Shown: positions 8,473-18,961, counted from the stretch's first letter. The stretch: 37,883 nucleotides of DNA from Mesorhizobium sp. LSHC420B00 (GCF_000503055.1 NZ_AYVY01000041.1:1-37883), one strand, 5' to 3'. The notes: a model not told the origin generated them from the sequence alone. Numbers and translations are program-made.

Positions 8473-10059
8473 CTATCGGATCGCGTCCAGCGCCTGCCTT
8501 TGCCGATGCATCTCGAGAAACACGCGGTAGTCGCGATCGAACCGGCCGGCGGCAGCCGGATTGGGCTCGCGCGTCCTGCCGCCTTGCTGCATGGCGACGC
8601 AAGCGGCGTTCAAATCGGGAAAAAGCCTGGCAGCGGTGGCGGCAATCATGCCGGTGCCGAGCAGCACCGCCTCGTCCGCCAGCGGCTCGACCACCGTGCA
8701 TCCGGTGGCGTCGGCATAGAGCTCCATCAGCAAGGGGTTCTTGGTGTGGCCGCCGGTGACATGCAGCGTGTCGATCAGATAGCCGTTCTCGTTCAGCGCC
8801 TCCAGCACATGGCGGACGCCAAGCGCGATGCTGACAGCGGTGCGCCAATAGAGCTTGCACAGACTGTCGAAGGACGAATCCAGCGTCAGCCCGCTGATGA
8901 CGCCTACGGCATGCGGGTCGGCGAGCGGCGAGCGGTTACCGTGAAAATCGGGCAGCACATGCAGCCTGGCGGCGAGGTTGTCTCCTTCAGCGGCGCGCAG
9001 CTCGGCGACGCGGCGGGCGATCCTGGCATGCATGGCGGCATCCGGCTCGCCGCCGGCGCCATGCCAGCGGATGATGTGATCGAGCAGCGCGCCGGTGGCT
9101 GACTGGCCACCTTCCGACAGCCACAGGCCGGGAAGGGCGGCGCCATAGTAAGGACCCCAAACACCGGCGAAAGGCTGCGGATCGGGCGACATCGCCATGA
9201 CGCAACTCGACGTGCCGGCGATCAGAGCCAGATGGCGGCCGATGTTGGTCGCGTCACCGGCGAAGCCGCCGAGCACGCCAAGCGCGCCGGCATAGGCATC
9301 GATGACGCCGGCGCCAACCCGGCATTTTTCGGTGAGGCCAAGCTCCGCCGCGGCTTGCGTGTTGAGCGCACCGATATCTGCGCCGACCGGGCTTGCCTTT
9401 CCCGGCAGATTGCCGTGCTCGAAAACGTCGCCGAGCCCGACCGCTTCGAAGAAGTCGCGCCGCCAGCCGGTCTCTTCATGGGCCAGATAGGTCCATTTGG
9501 CGGTCAGCGTGCATTGCGAACGGGCGAGCGAGCCGGTCGCCTTCCAGGTGAGGAAGTCGGTGAGGTCGAATAGGTAGCCGGCTTCGTTCCATGCTCCGGG
9601 TAGGTTGCGCTTCAGCCACATCAGCTTGGGCGTCTCCATTTCCGGCGACATGACGCCGCCGATATAGTCGAGCACGGCATGGCCGCTTTCGGTGCATTCG
9701 TCGGCCTCGGCAATGGCGCGATGGTCGAGCCAGACGATGGTGTCCCAGCGTCTTTCGCCAGTGACGGACACGCTGAGCTGGCCGCCATGCCGGTCCCGCA
9801 CCACCAGCGAGCAGGTGGCGTCAAAGGAGATGCCGACGATATCCTCAGCCTTCACGCGCGCCTTTTCGCGGGCAGCGCGGACGGCCATGCACACCGCCGA
9901 CCATATATCCTGCGAATCGTGCTCGGCGTGGTCGGCCTTCGGCTGTTGCATGGCGATCGGGTGCTCGGCGCGGCCGAGCAAGGCGCCACCGGTGTCGAGA
10001 ATGCCGGCACGGGCGCTTCCGGTGCCGACATCGACCGCGCAAACGAAACTGTTGGTCAA
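8473..10059 (-). CDS. FGGY-family pentulose kinase (D-ribulokinase-like)
   Basis: A 528-residue cytoplasmic sugar kinase of the FGGY superfamily, in the branch usually named FGGY pentulose kinase or ribulokinase. The N-terminal phosphate-binding segment is AVDVGTGSARAGI (residues 8-20). The probable catalytic base is D254 in GAGVIDAYAGALG. The adenosine-side motif TGGHTKNPLLMELYAD lies in the C-terminal third. It would phosphorylate D-ribulose or D-xylulose formed by the polyol dehydrogenases encoded upstream. Translation appears to start at a TTG whose last two bases begin the TGA stop of the HAD gene (TTGA at 10056-10059), so it is coupled to that gene. It is the last gene of the smo operon. 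Xylulose is an alternative substrate. Confidence 0.82.
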   Translation of the reverse strand: MTNSFVCAVDVGTGSARAGILDTGGALLGRAEHPIAMQQPKADHAEHDSQDIWSAVCMAVRAAREKARVKAEDIVGISFDATCSLVVRDRHGGQLSVSVTGERRWDTIVWLDHRAIAEADECTESGHAVLDYIGGVMSPEMETPKLMWLKRNLPGAWNEAGYLFDLTDFLTWKATGSLARSQCTLTAKWTYLAHEETGWRRDFFEAVGLGDVFEHGNLPGKASPVGADIGALNTQAAAELGLTEKCRVGAGVIDAYAGALGVLGGFAGDATNIGRHLALIAGTSSCVMAMSPDPQPFAGVWGPYYGAALPGLWLSEGGQSATGALLDHIIRWHGAGGEPDAAMHARIARRVAELRAAEGDNLAARLHVLPDFHGNRSPLADPHAVGVISGLTLDSSFDSLCKLYWRTAVSIALGVRHVLEALNENGYLIDTLHVTGGHTKNPLLMELYADATGCTVVEPLADEAVLLGTGMIAATAARLFPDLNAACVAMQQGGRTREPNPAAAGRFDRDYRVFLEMHRQRQALDAIR

Positions 10060-10739
10060 GGTGTTCTTGCTCTCGCTCCCAGGCCTGCAATCAGATCGGG
10101 CAATTGCAGCATGTCAGCGAATATAAAGTCCGGCTCACTCGACGCAAGCCGCGCTTTCAGTGCCGGGTTGCCGGTGTGCGAGCCCCCGGTGAAGGCAAGG
10201 ACGCGCATGCCTGCCACCCGCGCCGCTTCGATGCCGGCCGGGCTGTCCTCGACGACGAGGCAGTTTCGCGGGTCCGCTCCCATTTTAGCAGCCGCATGGA
10301 GAAAAAGATCGGGCGCCGGTTTGCCCCGCGCCACCATGGCAGCGCTGAACAAATGCGGCTCCAGCAGCCCAAGCAACCCCGTAACCTTGAGCGCATAGCG
10401 GATCCGCTCCAGCGTGCCGGAGGAGGCGACGCAGCACGGCACGCCGAGCTTCGGCAGGACCTGTGCCATGCCTGGCATCGGTTTCAGCTCCTGGCGAAAC
10501 TTGCGCATCAGTTCGGAGCGCATCTCGGTCAGATGCTGGTCGGTGAGATCGAGCCCGAAGTCGCTTGCGAGGATTTCGCGGACGCTCTTCATGCTCTTGC
10601 CGAGGAAGTGCTCGTAGGCAACGTCCTCGCTGACGTTGCCGCCGGCAAGCGCGATCATCTCCAGCAATGCCGAGACGGACAGCATCTCGCTATCCACCAG
10701 CACGCCGTCACAGTCGAAAATGACCAGTTCAGGCGTCAT
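10056..10739 (-). CDS. HAD-superfamily hydrolase, beta-phosphoglucomutase-like
   Basis: A 227-residue haloacid dehalogenase family enzyme, probably a sugar-phosphate phosphatase. Motif I is FDCDGVLVDSE with nucleophile D9 and acid D11. A helical cap follows (about residues 17-80). Motif II is in CCVASSGT, motif III is the Lys of GKPAPDLFLHAAAKMG, and motif IV is VVEDSPAGIEAA. It sits between mannitol dehydrogenase (15-base gap) and the pentulose kinase (overlap). Its job may be to remove phosphate from wrongly or excessively phosphorylated pentitol or hexitol intermediates; that is inference from context. Confidence 0.88.
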   Translation of the reverse strand: MTPELVIFDCDGVLVDSEMLSVSALLEMIALAGGNVSEDVAYEHFLGKSMKSVREILASDFGLDLTDQHLTEMRSELMRKFRQELKPMPGMAQVLPKLGVPCCVASSGTLERIRYALKVTGLLGLLEPHLFSAAMVARGKPAPDLFLHAAAKMGADPRNCLVVEDSPAGIEAARVAGMRVLAFTGGSHTGNPALKARLASSEPDFIFADMLQLPDLIAGLGARARTP

Positions 10740-10754
10740 CGCGCTGGATCGGCT

Positions 10755-12233
<1,479 letters not shown>

Positions 12234-12257
12234 CTGCTTTTACCCTTTAGCGGGACG

Positions 12258-12291
12258 GCTCTTCCCCCGTGGAGGAGACGGGGAGAAGAGC
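12258..12291. repeat. Intergenic hairpin repeat, copy 2 (between smoS and mtlK)
   Basis: GCTCTTCCCCCGT (12258-12270) pairs with ACGGGGAGAAGAGC (12278-12291) with one bulged base around a 7-base loop, followed by CGCCCTCGCCCCCTC. It is the same type of element as those at 157, 15004 and 20888. Inside the operon it could stabilise or trim the message between the two dehydrogenase genes. Confidence 0.6.
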
Positions 12292-12303
12292 GCCCTCGCC
12301 CCC

Positions 12304-13074
12304 TCAACTCATCCACTGGCCGCCATCGACATTGTAGGTCTGGGCAATGATGTATTCGGCCTCATCGCTGGCCAGGAACACCGCCATGCCGGTGAGGTCT
12401 TGCGCCGTGCCCATGCGGCCATAAGGCACGGCTTCGCCGACCAGCCTCTTCTTTTCGCCTTTCGGCCGGTTCTCGAACTTGGCGAACAGGGCATCGACGT
12501 GATCCCAATGCTCGCCGTCGACGACCCCCGGTGCTATCGCGTTGACATTGATGCCGTGCTTGATCAGGTCCAGCCCTGCCGACTGGGTGAGCGAGATGAC
12601 CGCCGCCTTGGTGGCGCAGTAGACGGCGACCAGCGCCTCGCCGCGGCGCCCGGCCTGGCTTGCCATGTTAATGATCTTGCCGCCCTTGCCGCGGGCGATC
12701 ATCGAACGGGCCGCAGCCTGAAGCGTAAACAGTGTGCCGGCGACGTTGACCGAGAACAATTTGTCGTAGCTTGCCTTGCTGATCTCGACGATCGGCGCCA
12801 GGTCGAACAACGCAGCGTTGTTGATCAAAATATCGAGGCCGCCGGCTCTGGTTTCGACCGCCTTGACAGCCGCATCTATCGACACGAGATCGGTGACGTC
12901 CAGCTTCACCGCGTAGGCGTTGCCGCCGATTTCCGAAGCCGTCTTCTCGGCAGCCTCGAGATTGATGTCGCCGATGGCGACGGTCGCGCCCTCCCGCATG
13001 TAGGCTTCGGCAAACGCCCTGCCGATGCCGCGCGCCGATCCGGTGATCAGCGCCGATTTACCTCCGAGCCTCAT
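12304..13074 (-). CDS. smoS: Sorbitol (L-iditol 2-) dehydrogenase, SDR family
   Basis: A 256-residue classical short-chain dehydrogenase/reductase that oxidises D-glucitol to D-fructose with NAD in the cytoplasm. Visible features are the glycine-rich TGSARGIG (residues 11-18), D36 after the second strand (NAD preference), the NNAA motif (85-88), and the catalytic S139, Y152 and K156 (YCATK). The C-terminus DGGQWMS is typical of the Rhodobacter/rhizobial SmoS group. Its start overlaps the stop of the transporter ATPase gene by four bases (13071-13074), so uptake and first oxidation are co-translated. Confidence 0.93.
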   Translation of the reverse strand: MRLGGKSALITGSARGIGRAFAEAYMREGATVAIGDINLEAAEKTASEIGGNAYAVKLDVTDLVSIDAAVKAVETRAGGLDILINNAALFDLAPIVEISKASYDKLFSVNVAGTLFTLQAAARSMIARGKGGKIINMASQAGRRGEALVAVYCATKAAVISLTQSAGLDLIKHGINVNAIAPGVVDGEHWDHVDALFAKFENRPKGEKKRLVGEAVPYGRMGTAQDLTGMAVFLASDEAEYIIAQTYNVDGGQWMS

Positions 13075-14075
13075 TGCAGCATCGCCTTCCCATCGGCGCC
13101 AAAACGATGCAGCTTGGTCTTGTCCGGTGTCAGATAGATTGTGTCGCCGTGATGGGCGGCAAGTTCGCCGTCGGCACGCACCGTCAGCTGCCCGACACCA
13201 TCCGCCTGGACGTGCAAAAACGTGTCGGAGCCGAGATGTTCGGCAACGCCGACGGTCGCCTTCCAGTCGCCTGACGTCTTCGAAATGTTCATATGCTCCG
13301 GGCGGATGCCGACTGTCCTGGCGCCATATTTGGCGGCCGGCTCGCCTTCGATCAGGTTCATCTTCGGCGAGCCGATGAAACCGGCGACGAACAGGTTCTT
13401 CGGTGTCTTGTAGAGCTCCATCGGCGAGCCGACCTGCTCGATATTGCCGGCGTTGAGCACGACGATCTTGTCGGCCATGGTCATCGCCTCGATCTGGTCG
13501 TGGGTGACGTAGACCATGGTGGTCTTGAGCTGGTGATGCAGCTCGCTGATCTCCAGCCGCATGGTGCCGCGCAGCGCCGCGTCGAGATTGGACAAAGGCT
13601 CGTCGAACAGGAAGGCGGAAGGCTGGCGCACGATGGCGCGGCCGATGGCGACGCGCTGCCGCTGGCCGCCGGAGAGCTGGCCGGGGCGGCGATCTAGGTA
13701 GTTGGTGAGGTTCAAGATGCGGGCGGCGTCCTTCACCTTCTTGTCGATGGTCGCCTGGTCCTCGCCCGCCATCTTCAGCGGGAAAGCGATGTTCTTGGCC
13801 ACCGTCATATGCGGGTAAAGCGCATAGGACTGGAACACCATGGCCAGCTTGCGCTTGGCCGGCGCCTCGCCGGTGACGTCGCGGCCATCAATGATGATGG
13901 TGCCGCCGCTGGTGTCCTCGAGGCCAGCGATCAGACGCAACAGCGTTGACTTGCCGCAGCCTGACGGGCCGACGAAGACGACGAACTCGCCGTTCTCGAT
14001 GACCAGGTCGAGCCCGGGAATGATGGATGTCGCCCCGAAGGATTTGGAGACGTTCTTGAGCGTGATGTTTCCCAT
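13071..14075 (-). CDS. smoK: Polyol ABC transporter ATP-binding protein (MalK type)
   Basis: A 334-residue cytoplasmic ATPase of the MalK/UgpC group that energises polyol import. The Walker A is GPSGCGKST (about residues 37-45), the signature is LSGGQRQRVAIGRA (about 135-148), the Walker B is FLFDEP, and the switch His is in VTHDQ. The C-terminal regulatory OB/TOBE domain starts near residue 235 with GFIGSPKMN and includes VGIRPEHM. CCTCC (GGAGG on the gene strand) lies 5 bases before the ATG. It is preceded by the permeases SmoF and SmoG and followed by smoS in an overlapping pair. Confidence 0.95.
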   Translation of the reverse strand: MGNITLKNVSKSFGATSIIPGLDLVIENGEFVVFVGPSGCGKSTLLRLIAGLEDTSGGTIIIDGRDVTGEAPAKRKLAMVFQSYALYPHMTVAKNIAFPLKMAGEDQATIDKKVKDAARILNLTNYLDRRPGQLSGGQRQRVAIGRAIVRQPSAFLFDEPLSNLDAALRGTMRLEISELHHQLKTTMVYVTHDQIEAMTMADKIVVLNAGNIEQVGSPMELYKTPKNLFVAGFIGSPKMNLIEGEPAAKYGARTVGIRPEHMNISKTSGDWKATVGVAEHLGSDTFLHVQADGVGQLTVRADGELAAHHGDTIYLTPDKTKLHRFGADGKAMLQ

Positions 14076-14126
14076 GATTTCCTCCCCCGAAGGGCTATTT
14101 CGTCGTTTTGCGTCAGGCAGTTTCCG

Positions 14127-14951
14127 TTACTTAACTGCCCCAAATGTCAGGCCGCGGACCAGCTGCTTCTGGCTGAACCAGCCCATGATCAGGATCGGCG
14201 CGATCGCCAGCGTCGAGGCGGCCGAAAGCTTGGCCCAGAACAGCCCCTGCGGACTGGAGAAGGAGCTGATGAAGGCGGTGAGCGGCGCTGCCTCAGTGGT
14301 GGTCAGCCGGATCGTCCAGAACGCCTCGTTCCAGGCGAGAATGATGTTGAGCAGCATGGTCGAGGCGATGCCCGGCACCGCCATCGGCGTCAGCACGTAG
14401 ATGATCTCGTTCCAGAGCGATGCGCCGTCCATGCGCGCCGCTTCCAGGATCTCGCCCGGAATCTCGCGGAAATAGGTGTAGAGCATCCAGACCACGATCG
14501 GCAGGTTGATCAGCATCAGCATGACCATCAGGCCGATGCGGCTGTCGAGCAGTCCGGTATCGCGGAAGATCAGATAGATCGGAAACAGCACAGCGACGGC
14601 CGGCATCATCTTGGTGGAAAGCATCCACATCAGGATGTCCTTGGTGCGTTTGCCTGGCGAAAACGCCATCGACCATGCCGCCGGTACGGCGACGAGCAGA
14701 GCCAGGACGGTCGAGCCGACCGACAGGAACACCGAGTTCAGGAAGAATTTGAAATAACCGTTCTGCGCCTGGACCTCGGAATAGCTCTCCGTGGTTCCCG
14801 ACGGGAACAAGTTGAAGCCCTGGATGGCCTCCTGCTCCGATTTGAACGAAGTGATGATCGTATAGAGGATCGGGAAGAAGATCAGCAGCGCGACGATCCA
14901 GGCGGCCGCGGTCGCAATCGTCTTGTGCTGGGTGGTGACTGCACGTGCCAT
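14127..14951 (-). CDS. smoG: Polyol ABC transporter permease (MalG type)
   Basis: A 274-residue inner-membrane permease with six predicted helices (first: TAAAWIVALLIFFPILYTIITSF). The EAA loop is visible as ILEAARMDGASLWNEIIYVLTPM in the last third. I chose the ATG at 14951 because GGAGG stands 8 bases upstream; an in-frame ATG at 15017 would add 22 polar residues. It partners SmoF in the channel. The 208 bases separating it from smoF hold a composite hairpin repeat. Confidence 0.93.
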   Translation of the reverse strand: MARAVTTQHKTIATAAAWIVALLIFFPILYTIITSFKSEQEAIQGFNLFPSGTTESYSEVQAQNGYFKFFLNSVFLSVGSTVLALLVAVPAAWSMAFSPGKRTKDILMWMLSTKMMPAVAVLFPIYLIFRDTGLLDSRIGLMVMLMLINLPIVVWMLYTYFREIPGEILEAARMDGASLWNEIIYVLTPMAVPGIASTMLLNIILAWNEAFWTIRLTTTEAAPLTAFISSFSSPQGLFWAKLSAASTLAIAPILIMGWFSQKQLVRGLTFGAVK

Positions 14952-15003
14952 GGTCAGGTCCTCCCTATCGGCGATGTTGGTGGCAGGGTCGACCCGCCAC
15001 TCC

Positions 15004-15118
15004 GGTTTGCTGCGCAAACCACCTCTCCCCCGATCGACGGGGTAGAGGAAGGGCGCGGCTTCGATGCAGGCGTTTCCTCTCCCTCGGGCAGGGGGAGAGG
15101 TGTCCCGCGCAGCGGGAC
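15004..15118. repeat. Composite hairpin repeat, copy 3 (between smoF and smoG)
   Basis: Four short palindromes follow one another: GGTTTGC/GCAAACC (15004-15020, 3-base loop), CCTCTCCCC with CGGGGTAGAGG (15022-15047), CCTCTCCC/GGGAGAGG (15076-15100) and GTCCCGC/GCGGGAC (15102-15118). The layout resembles mosaic intergenic elements of rhizobia. It interrupts an operon whose other junctions are mostly tight. Confidence 0.65.
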
Positions 15119-15159
15119 GGAGTGGGGGTGGTTCAGCGCACGTGCCATCCTATCCTCCC

Positions 15160-16032
15160 TTATTTGTCCAAATTCTTGCCCACGGCGCGCATGGCGAAGA
15201 AGGCGACGATGTTGGCGAGAATGACTGCGATGATACCGCCGGCGGAAGCCTGGCCGATTTTGAACTCCAGCAATGCCTTCTGGTAGACGAGGAAGGGCAG
15301 GTTGGTGGAGGCATAACCCGGGCCGCCATTGGTGGTGACGAGGATCTCGGCATAGACCGACAGCAGGAAGATGGTCTGGATCAGGATGACCACGGTTATG
15401 GCGCGCGACATATGCGGCAGCGTCAAATAGATGAAGCGGCTGATGAAGCCGGCGCCGTCCATTTCGGCGGCTTCCTTCTGCTCGCCGTCGAGCGACTGAA
15501 GCGCGGTCAACAGGATCAGCGTTGCAAACGGCAGCCACTGCCAGGCGACGATGATGATGATGGCCAAAAGCGGGTGCTGCCCGAACCAGTCGATCGGCTG
15601 CCCGCCGAAGAAGCGCGCAATATCGGCGAAGACGCCGTATTGCGGATGCATGATCATGTTCTTCCAGACCAGTGCCGCCACCGGCGGCATGACGAAGAAC
15701 GGCGAGATGACGAGGATGCGGACGATGCCCTGTCCCCACATCGGCTGATCGAGCAGAAGGGCCAGCAGGATACCGCCGATCACCGTGATCAAAAGCACGC
15801 TGACGACGATGGTGAGCGTGTTGAGGATCGACTGCAGGAATGCCGGGTTGGAATAGAACAGCGCGTAGTTCGAAAACCCGACGAAGCCGTCGCGCATCGG
15901 ATTGAGCGGATTGTACTGCTGGAAGGAGAACCACAGCGTGAATGCCAGCGGTACAATCATCCAAACCAGCAGCAGCACCACGGATGGCGCCATCATGAAG
16001 CGGGCAAGCGAACGGGTCTGCTGAGTAGCCAT
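15160..16032 (-). CDS. smoF: Polyol ABC transporter permease (MalF type)
   Basis: A 290-residue inner-membrane permease with six predicted helices; the first is near residues 11-33 (MMAPSVVLLLVWMIVPLAF). The EAA loop is SLDGEQKEAAEMDGAGFISRFIYLTLPHM. I chose the ATG at 16032, which has AAGGG 8 bases upstream; a GTG three codons earlier is possible but is pressed against that same site. It follows smoE, the binding-protein gene, after 113 bases. It forms the membrane channel with SmoG. Confidence 0.93.
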   Translation of the reverse strand: MATQQTRSLARFMMAPSVVLLLVWMIVPLAFTLWFSFQQYNPLNPMRDGFVGFSNYALFYSNPAFLQSILNTLTIVVSVLLITVIGGILLALLLDQPMWGQGIVRILVISPFFVMPPVAALVWKNMIMHPQYGVFADIARFFGGQPIDWFGQHPLLAIIIIVAWQWLPFATLILLTALQSLDGEQKEAAEMDGAGFISRFIYLTLPHMSRAITVVILIQTIFLLSVYAEILVTTNGGPGYASTNLPFLVYQKALLEFKIGQASAGGIIAVILANIVAFFAMRAVGKNLDK

Positions 16033-16145
16033 GACGGTCACCCTTCGAGGTCAGCCAAGTTTTCAGCGGTGTGATAGCCGGCCGCCCGAACTGGGATTCG
16101 GGCGGCCGTTGCCGGTCGCCATTGGCAACCGGCACCGGGAGGAGC

Positions 16146-17456
16146 CTACTTGATGTAACCGCCCTCGGTCATCGTCGCGGTGGCGGCGTCCTGCGCCTGC
16201 TTCAGGGCATCGTCGACGCTCGACTGGCCGGCAAGTGCCGCCGAGAAGAGCTGGCCGACAGTGGTGCCGAGGCCCTGGAACTCAGGAATGGCGACGAACT
16301 GTACGCCGACATAAGGCACCGGCTTGACGGTTGGGTGCGTCGGATCGGCGGAGTTGATCGAGTCCAGCGTCATCTTGGCGAAAGGTGCCGCCTTCTGGTA
16401 CTCGGGATTGGCATAGAGTGAGGAGCGCGTTCCCGGCGGAACGTTGGCCCAGCCTTCCTTCGAGGCGACGAGCTCGGCATAGTGCTTGCTGGTTGCCCAG
16501 GATACGAACTTTTGAGCGGCGTCGGCCTTCTGGGTGCCGGCGGGGATGGCCAGCGACCAGGCCCAGAGCCAATTGCCGCGCTTGCCGAGGCCATTGTCCG
16601 GGGCCAGCGCATAGCCAACTTTGTCGGCGACGGTGGAGTTCTTCGGATCAGAGACGAAGGAAGCGGCGACAGTGGCGTCGATCCACATGCCGCATTTGCC
16701 CTGCTGGAATAGCGCCAGGTTTTCGTTGAAGCCGTTGGATGATGCGCCCTCGGGGCCATCGGCCTTCATCAGATCGACATAGAACTGCAGCGTGTTCTTC
16801 CACTCGGGCTGGTCGAATTGCGGCTTCCAGTTCTCGTCGAACCAGCGCGCGCCGAACGAGTTCGACATGGCGGTCAGGAAGGCCATGTTCTCGCCCCAGC
16901 CGGCCTTGCCGCGCAGGCAGACGCCGTTCACGCCGTTGGCGCGGTCGGTCATTTTGTCGGCAGCCTGCTTGATGAAGTCCCAGGTCGGCGCGTCGGGCAT
17001 CTTGAGCCCGGCCTTCTCCATCAGGTCCTTGCGGTACATGACGAAGGAGCTTTCGCCGTAGAAAGGCGCGGCGTAGAGCTTGCCGTCGACCGACAGGCCG
17101 CCGGCAATAGCCGGGATGATGTCCTTGACGTCATAGTCGTCGCCGAGCTTGTCGAGCGGCAGGAGCCAACTCTGCTTGGCCCAGATCGGCACCTCATAGG
17201 TGCCGATGGTCATCACGTCGTACTGGCCGCCCTTGGTGGCGATGTCGGTGGTGACGCGCTCGCGCAGGACGTTTTCCTCGAGCGTGACCCACTGCAGCTG
17301 GACGTCGGGATTCTTGGCGGTGAAGTCGTCGGTCAGCTTCTGCATGCGGACCATGTCGCCATTGTTGACCGTGGCGATGGTGATGGATTCGGCATGCGCG
17401 GCGAAAGCAAGCGCGCTGGCCGACAACAGGCCTAGGGTGAACGTGCGAAGTTTCAT
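16146..17456 (-). CDS. smoE: Polyol ABC transporter periplasmic binding protein
   Basis: A 436-residue extracellular solute-binding protein of family 1 that captures sorbitol, mannitol or similar polyols in the periplasm. The signal peptide is residues 1-22 (KLRTFTLGLLSASALAFAAHA). The mature part shows the family features: FTAKNPDVQLQWVTLEENVLRERV near the N-terminus and a later GKCGMWIDATVAASFV segment. The ATG at 17456 has GGAGG 7 bases upstream; a start five codons earlier would place the ribosome site inside the gene. It is the first gene of the smo operon. The paired octamer motif lies 28-54 bases upstream of its start codon. Confidence 0.94.
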   Translation of the reverse strand: MKLRTFTLGLLSASALAFAAHAESITIATVNNGDMVRMQKLTDDFTAKNPDVQLQWVTLEENVLRERVTTDIATKGGQYDVMTIGTYEVPIWAKQSWLLPLDKLGDDYDVKDIIPAIAGGLSVDGKLYAAPFYGESSFVMYRKDLMEKAGLKMPDAPTWDFIKQAADKMTDRANGVNGVCLRGKAGWGENMAFLTAMSNSFGARWFDENWKPQFDQPEWKNTLQFYVDLMKADGPEGASSNGFNENLALFQQGKCGMWIDATVAASFVSDPKNSTVADKVGYALAPDNGLGKRGNWLWAWSLAIPAGTQKADAAQKFVSWATSKHYAELVASKEGWANVPPGTRSSLYANPEYQKAAPFAKMTLDSINSADPTHPTVKPVPYVGVQFVAIPEFQGLGTTVGQLFSAALAGQSSVDDALKQAQDAATATMTEGGYIK

Positions 17457-17483
17457 CAAAATTCCTCCCATGAACCAAGATGA

Positions 17484-17510
17484 GCATTTGCCTTGGCTGT
17501 GAGCAATTAC
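17484..17510. promoter_or_regulatory. Candidate SorC-type operator before smoE
   Basis: Two octamers, GCATTTGC (17484-17491) and GCAATTAC (17503-17510), have centres 19 bases apart with 11 bases between them. The same two-site pattern with the same spacing occurs before the SorC gene (19992-20018). The second octamer is inside a quasi-palindrome, GTGAG-CAATTA-CTCAC (17499-17514). Binding by the SorC protein is inferred. Confidence 0.6.
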
Positions 17511-17678
17511 TCACTTACCGTGAATTATGTCAAGCCGGATTCGTTGCTGCAGCGCAGCACGCTGGTCTCGTGCAGCGGCAAGCCTGGGACACTCGCGGTA
17601 TATGTGGAGAAGGGTTGGGTCGGGCTCATCGCGCCGCCAAAAGCCGGAGCTTTGCTGTCCGGGTGGCCTGGTTTCGGC

Positions 17679-18590
17679 CTATTGGCAAGCGATCTCGTTC
17701 AGGATCCAATCACGAAAGGCGCGGATCTTCGGCACGTTGCGCCGCGCCGTCGGATAGACCAGCCAATAGGCATGGCCGTCGTCACCAACAAGATCGAAGG
17801 GCTGAATCAGGCGGCCGTCGGCAAGTTCGGTCTTGAACAGCGCCTTGGTGACGATCGCCACGCCATGGCCGGCAATCGCGGCATTGGCCTCGTAGGCCTG
17901 CGCGCCCATGCTGGTGCCGGTGCGTTTGGCCAATTCCGCGACCGGCAGGCCGGCGGCGGCAAACCAATCCCGCCACCAGATGTCGCCCGGGTCGAGGATC
18001 GGCAGCCGCAGCAGGTCGGCCGGTTCGTTGACGCCGCCGATGCTGGCCGCGAGTTTTGGGCTGAGAACCGGCGTGAAATCGGCCCTGAAAAGCATATGGG
18101 TCTCGACGCCCGGCCAGTTGCCGCCGCCGGAGCGGATGGCGATGTCGATATCCTCTCTGGCAAAGTCGACAACCCTGTTCGAAGTATCGACGCGCACCGC
18201 CAGCGACGGATGCGCGACCTGGAACGAACCGAGATGCTGCGCCAGCCAATTGGAGGCAAAGGTCAGCAGCGTCGAAACGCAAAGCACGCCATCGGCGCCG
18301 GTGCGCGCGGCGGCATAGGCGCCGCTCAACAGCGCGAACGCTTCGCTGACCGCAGGTGCCAGGCGCTGGCCGGGTTCGGTCAGCACGATCTGTTTTGGTT
18401 GGCGCAGGAACAAGGGCGCGCCGATGCGCTCCTCCAGAAGCTTGATCTGATAGCTTGCCGCCGCCTGCGTCATGCCAAGCTCCTGGGCGGCCTTGGTGAA
18501 GGAGAGATGCCGCGCCACCGCCTCGAATACCCGGATCGCCTGAAGCGGAGGAAGCTGCGAAACCAGCTGTCGTGAATTGAGCTCCGGCAT
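17679..18590 (-). CDS. LysR-family transcriptional regulator, GcvA-like
   Basis: A 303-residue regulator with the LysR helix-turn-helix at about residues 12-72 (LPPLQAIRVFEAVARHLSFT, then MTQAAASYQIKLLEERIGAPLF) and a two-lobed effector domain to the end, including the GcvA-type IAIRSGGGNWPG and GHGVAIVTKALF segments. It lies on the same strand as the smo operon but ends 222 bases before smoE, and it is divergent from the DUF1127 gene at 18701. That 110-base shared upstream region makes the DUF1127 gene its likeliest target. It separates the SorC regulator from the operon that regulator probably controls. The effector is unknown. Confidence 0.9.
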   Translation of the reverse strand: MPELNSRQLVSQLPPLQAIRVFEAVARHLSFTKAAQELGMTQAAASYQIKLLEERIGAPLFLRQPKQIVLTEPGQRLAPAVSEAFALLSGAYAAARTGADGVLCVSTLLTFASNWLAQHLGSFQVAHPSLAVRVDTSNRVVDFAREDIDIAIRSGGGNWPGVETHMLFRADFTPVLSPKLAASIGGVNEPADLLRLPILDPGDIWWRDWFAAAGLPVAELAKRTGTSMGAQAYEANAAIAGHGVAIVTKALFKTELADGRLIQPFDLVGDDGHAYWLVYPTARRNVPKIRAFRDWILNEIACQ

Positions 18591-18700
18591 AAGCCCTCCT
18601 TATGGGCAGTGATCGACGTTTGATTGGCGGCGCCGGCCGGTCCTACCGATATTCCGTGTTGAAGATCAATTACGCCTAGAGATAGCGAAGGCTGACGATC

Positions 18701-18886
18701 ATGACCACAATACAGGAAAAGCCGCTTCTTGCTCCAGCCCACGGCTGGTTTTCACGGCTGGCGCGGGGATTGGCAAGGCACGCGGCGCGGAGACGCGCCT
18801 ATCTCGACGTCCGGGAACTGCCGCCGCATCTGCAGCGCGACATGGGCTTCCTCGATGGCAACGATCCTTGTGGCCGGCACCAATAA
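18701..18886 (+). CDS. DUF1127 (YjiS-like) small protein
   Basis: A 61-residue basic protein. The C-terminal half RRRAYLDVRELPPHLQRDMG is the arginine-rich DUF1127 motif common in Alphaproteobacteria. Such proteins have been tied in Agrobacterium and relatives to RNA turnover and to phosphate and carbon metabolism; which applies here cannot be told. GAAGG lies 10 bases before the ATG. It is divergent from the LysR gene, a frequent pairing for this family. The N-terminus has a weak hydrophobic patch but no clear membrane helix. Confidence 0.85.
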   Translation: MTTIQEKPLLAPAHGWFSRLARGLARHAARRRAYLDVRELPPHLQRDMGFLDGNDPCGRHQ

Positions 18887-18961
18887 TGTCGCTCGTTTTA
18901 TCGGGAGTTCAGATGCGTTTCGATTTCACCTGATCGTTTCCGACCGCCAGCGGCTCTGAGA

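Noticed and set aside
8462..8479. CCGAT/ATCGG hairpin between the convergent phosphatase and kinase genes as a terminator
   Set aside because: Only five-base arms, partly inside the kinase coding end, and no T-run.
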